In this document: in pieces, positions 57,555 to 64,000 of the stretch
Numbering within the stretch: the stretch's first letter is position 1
How the letters are laid out: each line of letters begins with the position of its first letter
Assembly: GCF_002843235.3 (NCBI RefSeq)
Contig: NZ_CP031123.2
Location: 4,278,001 to 4,342,000 of the forward strand
Direction: 5' to 3'
Source of the DNA: Providencia huaxiensis
GTDB taxonomy: Bacteria > Pseudomonadota > Gammaproteobacteria > Enterobacterales > Enterobacteriaceae
DNA: 64,000 nt
Made by a program: the position numbers and the translations under genes
The notes under the pieces: model-generated
The model's database searches: none
Seen by the model: the letters and a program-made list of their open reading frames with translations, nothing else
What the model was told of the DNA's origin: nothing

Positions 57555-58388
57555 TTAAAACAGAGGGTAGGTGAGATTTGGCTGGGAATGAAAACTTTTA
57601 AATGCCAGTAAAAAATAAGGAACATCATCATAGCCGACTTCTTGAGCAATACGCGTCATCGGCATATTCTCTGTTCTCGATAATATCATCGCTTTATTCA
57701 TTCGGGACATTAAGCTAATTTTGGAAAAACTCGTATATTCACTGGCAAGTCTCCGTTTAAGGGTTGAGGAACTCATATGGAGCTTTTTCGCAATAGTATC
57801 TAGGGTATGGCACTGTTTTCCAGCGCTATGAAAAATTAAGTCATACACTTTGTCTTTTATCGAGATATTGATTGATGCATATAGTGTAGAGGTAAATTCA
57901 TTCACTAATAAAAAAAAGGACAGAATAAAACTTAAATGAATATGAATAACATTATGGCTGGAAGGGGCGTTAACTTCTTTAATTGCAGCGTGAAATACAT
58001 CTTCAATAATCGGGTTTTCTTGTAAGCTAGTACAGCAAATTTGACTTATTGAGGGAGTTTTTTTCTTATTAACAATTTTCTTATCAACAAATAATGCAGC
58101 ATGTTGTTGGTAAAAGGATTTTAACATATCTGAGGTCATGGGAAGTACATCTGCAGCCAGCGGGTTGTGACTATCACGATTAATTATCTCAATTGAAGAT
58201 CCTTTAGGAAGCAAACAGATATCTGATGTTGTCAGCTTTTGCCATTGGCCTTCTTCTATCCGCATTTCAATTTCACCTGAGCTCACTTTAAACAGTAGAG
58301 AGTGAGTTAGATAAAAGCTATTTTTTATTTTATTGGATAGGTTTTCAATATAAGAATGAAACGATTTTACACAGAAATTAGTCGACAT
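57555..58388 (-). CDS. AraC-family transcriptional regulator
   Basis: A 277-residue regulator. An N-terminal cupin-like half (SGEIEMRIEEGQWQKLTTSDICLLPKGSSIEI) precedes a C-terminal double helix-turn-helix. The latter reads LDTIAKKLHMSSSTLKRRLASEYTSFSKI, then MPMTRIAQEVGYDDVPYFLLAFKSFHSQP. This is the AraC pattern and recalls the GadX/W and Rns-like virulence regulators. It lies convergent to the adhesin gene and may control it. The effector is unknown. Confidence 0.85.
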   Translation of the reverse strand: MSTNFCVKSFHSYIENLSNKIKNSFYLTHSLLFKVSSGEIEMRIEEGQWQKLTTSDICLLPKGSSIEIINRDSHNPLAADVLPMTSDMLKSFYQQHAALFVDKKIVNKKKTPSISQICCTSLQENPIIEDVFHAAIKEVNAPSSHNVIHIHLSFILSFFLLVNEFTSTLYASINISIKDKVYDLIFHSAGKQCHTLDTIAKKLHMSSSTLKRRLASEYTSFSKISLMSRMNKAMILSRTENMPMTRIAQEVGYDDVPYFLLAFKSFHSQPNLTYPLF

Positions 58389-58892
58389 TTTTTGAACCTA
58401 AATAAATATTACCTACGATTGCTACCGTAAAATTATTCTGGTTGTGTCAAAGAATTGTTCACGGTTTCCATATTTTTAACAACAAACCATGTGCTTGGAT
58501 AAGCTGAAAAACGATTTGTTATTACCTCCTTACTTAATAAACTTCAACGTACAGCGATGTGGTTTACTAAAAGGAACGTAGGGATACTAATTTTATGTGG
58601 GGTATATTGATTTAATTAATGGTCACGATTTTTTATATTTTTTAGAGGGAGCAATAAATTCGCAATTAGTCCGTATTATTCCAAATTTAGTGTTCTTAAT
58701 GTATTGTTTTTATTTGAAATAATTATTTTAACTTTAATGTTGGAATTGAATTTCTAGGGTGACAAAAAGATAAGTAAGAAAAAAGCCAAAGTGAAATGGC
58801 AAAGCTCAGGCGCTAAATATTAAAAATAGTCACAAATCAAAAGGCAGAGGATATTGAAAATACCTCTGCCTCATTGTGTGTTAAGTCCGTAA
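58389..58892. other. Intergenic region upstream of the AraC gene
   Basis: A 504-bp gap, AT-rich. It holds the AraC gene promoter and, at 58842-58871, the terminator of the SGNH/MBOAT operon. No other structure is recognised. Confidence 0.5.
58842..58871 (-). terminator. Terminator of the MBOAT/SGNH operon
   Basis: AGGCAGAGG / CCTCTGCCT stem extended by ATATT/AATA pairing. On the minus strand TTTTGATTT follows. It lies 22 bp after the SGNH lipoprotein gene. Confidence 0.88.
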
Positions 58893-60119
58893 TTAATTTA
58901 ATACTTGGCTTAACTGGTTATATAGCCCTTGTGCACTCTTCTTATAACCCTCGACGGAGAGATGCACATTGTCAGGTCGTGCTAAATCTTGTGCTGCCCA
59001 TGTACGAATTGAACAAGGGCCTCCCATAAAGGCTTGCCAGTCCCAAAATAGCGTATTTTCCTGAGCGGCCACCGCCTTTTGAATTTGAATCACACTCGTT
59101 AAATTCACTGGCATTTGAGCTTGGCAACTCGCCGCATCATTAAATTTAAGTGAATCATTCGGGCCGATAAGTAAAATAACGCTATTTGGCATTTGTTGGC
59201 GAATTAAGCGAATTTTAGCGCGCAAATTTTGCTCGTAAGCGGCTAAATCTAACGTATCGTTAAAAGCCTCATTGGTACCATAGGCTAAAATCACCATATC
59301 AGGGGACATTTGCGCTAAGGTTTCGCTCCATTGTGGCTGCCATTTATCTGTCATACTCAATGTTGCACCATTGAGCCCAAGAGCTGAAAGCATGACTCCT
59401 GACTTTTGCGAACGCACTAACCACCCGCCAATTTTTAACCCATTACCTTTATTAACAGTAACCTGAGCCGGAAGTTGGGTATTGACAGGGGACGAAAATA
59501 CCCACTGGTTGCCTGTGGCTGGCAATGCAACATTGGGGGAAACCGCAGGAGCAACACGCATTTGTGAATCACCTGTGCTTTGGTATAGAGTTTGTAACTG
59601 ATAAGCCCCTAGCGCAGGCTGTAAAGGCTTGAGCACCACTTTACTGTTGGCTGCTTGCGGCTCAGCGATTAGCCCACCAAGTGGGTAATCAAAGCGTTCA
59701 TCTTTACGACTTGAAGCCAGCGACCACTCTTTCTTCTCGCTCGTGCGGTTAATGGTTGCTGTTCGTTGCCCCGGCACTGATATAGGTGGAATGAAACCTG
59801 GGCCTGCATCCCCATAGCGTTGCTGAAATAATGTTCTTAAATTGCCGCTGAAAAAGTCAGCAGCGGTGTGTGAGTCGCCAATTTGGACAATGTGTACTTG
59901 CTGGTTGCCTTGGCGTAACTTATTCGCCAACTGTGGCAAATTAGGCTCTGCGTTATTGACCAGCTGCCCTTGTGCAACCGCAGGCTGGTTTTTAGGCAAG
60001 CTAGTTGTGCGAGTTTTGTCTGATGTGTTCTGGCAAGACAATAATCCCAGCGACAAAAGCGCAATCACGCTACCCGCTAATATTTTGGACTTAGCTTGAC
60101 ACAGTTTGTTCAGTTTCAT
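58893..60119 (-). CDS. SGNH-hydrolase lipoprotein (Ape1-like O-acetylpeptidoglycan esterase)
   Basis: A 408-residue protein when started at the ATG at 60119 (AAGGAA upstream), which gives a clean lipoprotein signal ending LLSLGLLSC. An earlier in-frame ATG (60176) would spoil it. SGNH blocks are present: QIGDSHTAADF (Ser), LAYGTNEAF (Asn) and DNVHLS (Asp-His), with a beta-rich insert between blocks. Together with the upstream MBOAT and SGNH genes this looks like the esterase partner (Ape1) of a peptidoglycan O-acetylation set. Polysaccharide deacetylation is an alternative. Confidence 0.75.
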   Translation of the reverse strand: MKLNKLCQAKSKILAGSVIALLSLGLLSCQNTSDKTRTTSLPKNQPAVAQGQLVNNAEPNLPQLANKLRQGNQQVHIVQIGDSHTAADFFSGNLRTLFQQRYGDAGPGFIPPISVPGQRTATINRTSEKKEWSLASSRKDERFDYPLGGLIAEPQAANSKVVLKPLQPALGAYQLQTLYQSTGDSQMRVAPAVSPNVALPATGNQWVFSSPVNTQLPAQVTVNKGNGLKIGGWLVRSQKSGVMLSALGLNGATLSMTDKWQPQWSETLAQMSPDMVILAYGTNEAFNDTLDLAAYEQNLRAKIRLIRQQMPNSVILLIGPNDSLKFNDAASCQAQMPVNLTSVIQIQKAVAAQENTLFWDWQAFMGGPCSIRTWAAQDLARPDNVHLSVEGYKKSAQGLYNQLSQVLN

Positions 60120-61260
60120 GAGGTTCCTTTTCTTCCTCTTCTTCGAAATGAATGAGTGAGAATACTTTTTCAGCAATCAGTTGTTGGCCTTTTCCGCTGA
60201 AATGGATCCCGTCACCACTTCGCAATTTAATGGTACTGCTTGCATCACCGATATAGTCAGAATAGGTATCGCCTTGATATTTAAAGACGTCATTGACCGA
60301 AAAGTAAATTTCACCGTTATCCTCAATTTCAGATTGATAGAGGCTACTTAAGAATTTCATACCATCGGAGAGCGTATTTTTACGCATATTAGGTGGGCCA
60401 ACCCAAATAACATCAACATTGTGCTGGCGAGCGGTCGATATTATATCACTAATCCGCTCACGGTACACTTTTTCCCAATCTTCACTTTTAAATTTGACGT
60501 ATTTATAACCCGTTTGTGGTGGCATGTCCCAAGGGTCGTTAGGCCCTAAAAAAATCACTAAAACCTTAATGTTGGGGTTATCATTCAATGCCTTGGCAAT
60601 GGTTTGGGGCCAATTAAAAAAGCGTGGATATGCCAGCCCTGTGCTTTGCTTACTTAGATTAATGCTATCGATATTATATTTTTTCAAGAGCATGTTTTTA
60701 ACATGTGGAGCGACGCCTTGCATCATGGAGTCCCCCGCAAACAGAACTTGTTGGCCTTTTTCGATATTGGCAATATGTTTTGCCACGATTGGCTGATCTT
60801 TCTTGATTGTGAAACCGCCAAAGCTAATTTTCTGGTTTTTCTCCCAAGCTTGTGGTCGTTTCAGCCGTTCAGGGAAGGTAACCGATAAGCTTTCAGCCGG
60901 ATAAATGTAGCCATTTACGAAGTGAAGACCAATTTGAAACTCTTTGGGGAAATTGAGTTTTTTATCTTTATTGGCCAGTGCGAGCGCCGCGGCCTGTTTG
61001 TCTTCCTGCGCTTTTTGTCCTGATGCGTAGTAAGTGAATAGGCTTCCTGCCTCAAGCGCGCCATCATGTAAGTAAGCGCCATAATCCCAGATAGGATTAC
61101 CTGCCATTTTCGCCCATGGGGTATCTTGGTGATATTTCTGTTGCCAAAATCGTTCTAGCGAGCTTTGATTCAACCAAATTAATAATAGGCCAGCAATTAG
61201 GACAATAAATAAAATCTGTCCAACTTTGATTAGGGTATTTTTAAACTCAGAAGTTAGCAT
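60091..61260 (-). CDS. Membrane-anchored SGNH protein (PatB-like O-acetyltransferase)
   Basis: A 389-residue protein with one N-terminal helix (VGQILFIVLIAGLLLIWL) and a periplasmic SGNH domain. Its motifs are FAGDSMMQGVAPH, FLGPNDPWDM and SGDGIHFSGKG. It overlaps the MBOAT gene by 14 bp and the lipoprotein gene by 29 bp. In PatA/PatB systems the MBOAT protein exports acetyl groups and the SGNH protein moves them to MurNAc. That role is inferred from gene order and domains. Confidence 0.75.
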   Translation of the reverse strand: MLTSEFKNTLIKVGQILFIVLIAGLLLIWLNQSSLERFWQQKYHQDTPWAKMAGNPIWDYGAYLHDGALEAGSLFTYYASGQKAQEDKQAAALALANKDKKLNFPKEFQIGLHFVNGYIYPAESLSVTFPERLKRPQAWEKNQKISFGGFTIKKDQPIVAKHIANIEKGQQVLFAGDSMMQGVAPHVKNMLLKKYNIDSINLSKQSTGLAYPRFFNWPQTIAKALNDNPNIKVLVIFLGPNDPWDMPPQTGYKYVKFKSEDWEKVYRERISDIISTARQHNVDVIWVGPPNMRKNTLSDGMKFLSSLYQSEIEDNGEIYFSVNDVFKYQGDTYSDYIGDASSTIKLRSGDGIHFSGKGQQLIAEKVFSLIHFEEEEEKEPHETEQTVSS

Positions 61261-62665
61261 AAATAAACCCCGGCATACCTGAAGGAGAAAGCATAAACAT
61301 AATGGTTAGAATAATCGCGAGCGGAATAGGATAATAATACCAAGGAATGGTTTGGTATTTTTTTGCCACATAATGGTAGCCTTGTACAAAATAAGGGTAG
61401 GCAATCAACAGTAGCCAAAACGCGACTAATAACCCTAAGCTTGCATTAATAGAAGCGATAAAACCAGGGGCAATGATTTGATTGACCATTAACAGTGCAT
61501 CATCAAATGAGGCACTACGGAAGAAAATCCACGCAAAACAAACGAAATGGAAAGTTATAATTCGTGATACCCAAACTGATAATGTCTTATTTGGGATTAC
61601 TTGGGTCCACCCTAGTTTCTCCATGCATAAACTCTTAAGATTGAGTAGCACAATTCCTAGTCCATGAATGGCTCCCCAAACGACAAATGTCATTGCTGCG
61701 CCGTGCCATAATCCTGAAATGACCATCGCAAGGAATACATTGGTGTTCATACGGCTAAAACCTTTACGGTTACCGCCAAGAGGAATATAAACATAGTCGC
61801 GAATAAAGGTCGATAAGCTGATATGCCAACGGGCCCAAAACTCTTTTAAATTTGCAGCTAAATAAGGCGCATTAAAGTTAACAGGGACTCTAAATCCTAA
61901 TAATAACGCGATGCCCGTCACCAGATTGGTATAACCTGAGAAGTTAAAGTAAATATTCCAAGCATAGGCATAGGTTGCTACTAGGATCTCCCCTGCACTG
62001 TAACCCACGGGAGTGTCAAAGACTGGATTGACAAAATTTTCAGACAAGTATGAGCTAAATAAAAACAATTTCACTAGTGCTAATGAAATAAGCAATATGG
62101 CTTTTCGAGGATCTAAAATCTCACGGCTTTCCGCTTGTATTTGGGGAAGAAAGTTCTTTGCGCGGTTGATTGGCCCTGCGACGATGCTCGGAAAAAATGC
62201 AAGATACAGTGTTACATCAAAGAAATCGGCTTTAGGAATTTCTTTGCGACAAACCGATACTGTATAGCTAACCGAGTGGAATACATAAAAGGACAGCCCA
62301 AGTGGTGCGAGTATTTCCAATATAGGAAGACCAACACTAAAACCAAATTTATCGAGAGTTTGCTGAATGGTCTCTTGGAAGAATGAATAATATTTAAAGG
62401 TGGTAAAGAATCCAACAATGACCGCGGTAAGAATACCGTATATCCATCTACTCGAAAGCCAATTAGTTGCCACATTGGTAAGCAAATAAATAATCAGTGT
62501 GTAGCTAAATAAGATATAAGCAAAGTCAGGGCTAAATGAATAAACAAAAAAATAGCTAGCAGTGATTAATAAGCCATTTTGTAACTTTGCACTGGGCTGA
62601 CAACCCCAATAAATAAGAAAAAAAATCAAGAAAGAGCCAAGAAACTCAAAAGAGAAGAAATTCAT
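61247..62665 (-). CDS. MBOAT-family O-acyltransferase (PatA/AlgI-like)
   Basis: A 472-residue inner membrane protein with about 11-12 helices. MBOAT hallmarks are EFWARWHISLSTFIRDYVYIPLGG and SGLWHGAAMTFVVWGAIHG with the invariant catalytic His. It probably carries acetyl groups across the membrane for the SGNH proteins encoded next in the operon. PatA of peptidoglycan O-acetylation is favoured over AlgI because no alginate or cellulose genes are near. An ERIC element lies upstream. Confidence 0.85.
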   Translation of the reverse strand: MNFFSFEFLGSFLIFFLIYWGCQPSAKLQNGLLITASYFFVYSFSPDFAYILFSYTLIIYLLTNVATNWLSSRWIYGILTAVIVGFFTTFKYYSFFQETIQQTLDKFGFSVGLPILEILAPLGLSFYVFHSVSYTVSVCRKEIPKADFFDVTLYLAFFPSIVAGPINRAKNFLPQIQAESREILDPRKAILLISLALVKLFLFSSYLSENFVNPVFDTPVGYSAGEILVATYAYAWNIYFNFSGYTNLVTGIALLLGFRVPVNFNAPYLAANLKEFWARWHISLSTFIRDYVYIPLGGNRKGFSRMNTNVFLAMVISGLWHGAAMTFVVWGAIHGLGIVLLNLKSLCMEKLGWTQVIPNKTLSVWVSRIITFHFVCFAWIFFRSASFDDALLMVNQIIAPGFIASINASLGLLVAFWLLLIAYPYFVQGYHYVAKKYQTIPWYYYPIPLAIILTIMFMLSPSGMPGFIYANF

Positions 62666-62758
62666 ATTAGACTCAAAGATGTTAATTATTTTGTTAGAAG
62701 GTTAGGGTATATGATATTTGATCTCTTTTTCTATGCAATCAGAATATTGCTTGTCATA

Positions 62759-62884
62759 TTGCTCGTCATATTTCGAGCGGTGACTTTGTTGGCTACGTTC
62801 AGCTACCCTAGTCACATACTTATGTATGCTCCTAGGGATATCCTCTCTTGCCGCCTCGCCACCACTCGAACTATTTAGAGCAAT
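62759..62884. repeat. ERIC element upstream of the MBOAT operon
   Basis: It starts TTGCTCGTCATATTTCGAG, has central CATACTTATGTATG, and ends CTCGAACTATTTAGAGCAA. About 126 bp, full length. Confidence 0.85.
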
Positions 62885-62953
62885 AGAGTAAATCTAAAAA
62901 ACTGAATTGGTTGAATGAGTAAAATAAGTTCAATGCGGTTTGTGAGGGATAAA

Positions 62954-62981
62954 AAAAATCCACTTAGTTAAGTGGATTTTT
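62954..62981. terminator. bax terminator
   Basis: A 13-bp perfect stem AAAAATCCACTTA / TAAGTGGATTTTT with a 2-nt loop; it works on either strand. Confidence 0.9.
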
Positions 62982-63007
62982 CATGTCTTGTACCTGGTGA
63001 TACAACA

Positions 63008-63817
63008 TTAAATGCGAGTGGCTGCTCTTTGTTGAGCTTGTGTAATCAATTCTTCATTACTCGCGTACATCTCTTGTAAATAGCGGTTATAGGTTGAACC
63101 TAACTCTGAGTACCCCTTCATATCATTGATTAGCTTTTTCGTATCCAGCTCATCTTTTGATAAGCGCTGCTTTGCTCGTGAAGTTCGTAGAGATTCATAA
63201 GCGTTATGGGTATTCATGTTTTTCATATAAGCAGTAACGGTATCTTCTACAGAAGAATATGTAGAATAGCCTTTAATCTTTCCTTGTTTGGTCTGGCAGC
63301 CACTACCGCAGCGCATACCAAATAAGTTACCGTTTTGCAGAGCGAGTTGTGATGTACCCCAACCAGACTCTGTTGCTGCTTGTGTTGCAACTAAGTGTGT
63401 TGGCATGATGTCGACTCGACTCAATAGTTTGTTCCAATTTAAACGTTTTGGATTACTACATTTCATACCATAGCTATTACAGATTTGTTCAAGACGGCGC
63501 AACTCTTGGGCGCTCCACTTCTTGTTAGCTCGTACTGATAACAACCAAGTACGTTCAGCCATAATCTGCTTATTCACTTTTTCTATAACAGGGACAACCG
63601 TTTTCAAAAATGCTTTCTTTCGAGGCGTACCAGAAGGGTATTTACGTAAATCAGGGAGTGAGGTTTTAGCCTGACTTACATTCTGCTGCACAGTTTTATT
63701 AGTATACTCTTTATTGAGCATTGTGCTGGTACTGGTGGAGCCCATACTCAGGCTCGAAAATAAAAGTAAAAATAAGAAAGCGAAGACGGCGTTTGTCCTC
63801 ATCGTTCGAGAGGGCAT
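63008..63817 (-). CDS. bax: Bax-like exported glucosaminidase-domain protein
   Basis: A 269-residue protein with a signal segment (VFAFLFLLLFSSLSMGS) and a C-terminal mannosyl-glycoprotein endo-beta-N-acetylglucosaminidase-like domain. That domain shows QAATESGWGTSQLALQNGNLFGMRCGSGC, with the catalytic Glu of ATESGWG. Length and sequence match enterobacterial Bax (about 274 residues). It would act on peptidoglycan in the periplasm. The start at 63817 follows AGGAGAAG closely. It is transcribed alone, upstream of the O-acetylation cluster on the same strand. Confidence 0.88.
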   Translation of the reverse strand: MPSRTMRTNAVFAFLFLLLFSSLSMGSTSTSTMLNKEYTNKTVQQNVSQAKTSLPDLRKYPSGTPRKKAFLKTVVPVIEKVNKQIMAERTWLLSVRANKKWSAQELRRLEQICNSYGMKCSNPKRLNWNKLLSRVDIMPTHLVATQAATESGWGTSQLALQNGNLFGMRCGSGCQTKQGKIKGYSTYSSVEDTVTAYMKNMNTHNAYESLRTSRAKQRLSKDELDTKKLINDMKGYSELGSTYNRYLQEMYASNEELITQAQQRAATRI

Positions 63818-64000
63818 TTGCTTCTCCTAAGTATCTCTGAACAAAATTCGAGCGAATATTAGCAGATTAATTTTTTACGAGCTACATTTATCCGGGTGAC
63901 ATTAGGGAAATTTCTGTATTATTTTGTAGACTTTTTTCAATTATTATGATCTTGCTGTTTTTGCATGGTTGAATGTTTCTATTGGTATATTTTCATGTGA
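63818..64000. other. Region upstream of bax to window end
   Basis: 183 bp of AT-rich DNA with the bax promoter region. No gene or clear motif is seen before the window ends. Confidence 0.5.

Larger units (their letters stand above)
62666..63007. other. Intergenic region upstream of the MBOAT operon
   Basis: A 342-bp gap with an ERIC element (62759-62884) and the bax terminator (62954-62981). The remaining 90 bp next to the MBOAT gene should hold its promoter. Confidence 0.6.

Overview
This window is a chromosomal segment of an enteric gammaproteobacterium. Providencia, or a close relative in the Morganellaceae, fits best. The evidence is moderately AT-rich DNA, an enterobacterial core gene order (aceK, iclR-metH, lysC-pgi, ubiC-ubiA-plsB-dgkA-lexA-zur), ERIC-type intergenic repeats, an MR/P-like fimbrial operon and an orphan MrpJ-type regulator. 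This assignment rests on gene content and sequence style; no search was run. No rRNA, tRNA or CRISPR array is visible.

Region 1 (1-24,036) is mostly housekeeping. It starts inside aceK. The Entner-Doudoroff genes edd-eda lie between aceK and iclR, with a consensus gluconate-repressor (GntR) operator upstream of edd. An AT-rich patch follows with a DUF1460 protein, the MrpJ-like regulator and the amidase AmiD. Then come iclR/metH, an unrecognised gene, a Sel1-repeat protein, lysC, pgi, ubiCA, plsB/dgkA, SOS-controlled lexA and zur.

Region 2 (24,037-32,957) is a chaperone-usher fimbrial operon: major pilin, usher, chaperone, three minor pilins and an MrpH-like tip adhesin with HxH...H histidines. 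A convergent pair follows, a CadC/ToxR-type membrane regulator and a FidL-like protein.

Region 3 (33,382-39,995) encodes a TonB-dependent receptor plus a tightly coupled five-gene operon: Tat-exported binding protein, FecCD-type permease, ATPase, SAM methyltransferase and ModD. A ModE-like operator lies just upstream of the receptor. A weaker ModE-like site, overlapping a Fur-like site, lies upstream of the operon. Together these suggest molybdenum or tungsten uptake, perhaps as a chelate.

Region 4 (40,196-44,340) is gntR-gntK-gntU with GntR operators, an ERIC element, a perfect 11-copy heptanucleotide repeat and an intact IS200-type insertion. GntR, the gluconate kinase and permease, and the distant edd-eda form a plausible single regulon that feeds gluconate into the Entner-Doudoroff pathway.

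Region 5 (44,342-58,388) resembles a compact Salmonella SPI-4 (sii) locus. It has MotB-like and MotA-like channel proteins, a TolC-like outer-membrane protein, an HlyD-like adaptor, an extra small membrane protein and an ABC exporter. Divergent from these is a 2218-residue adhesin with a coiled-coil N-terminus and about 20 Ig-like domains, followed by a convergent AraC-type regulator.

Region 6 (58,893-63,817) holds an MBOAT acyltransferase and two SGNH-fold proteins, probably a peptidoglycan O-acetylation/de-acetylation cluster, followed by bax.
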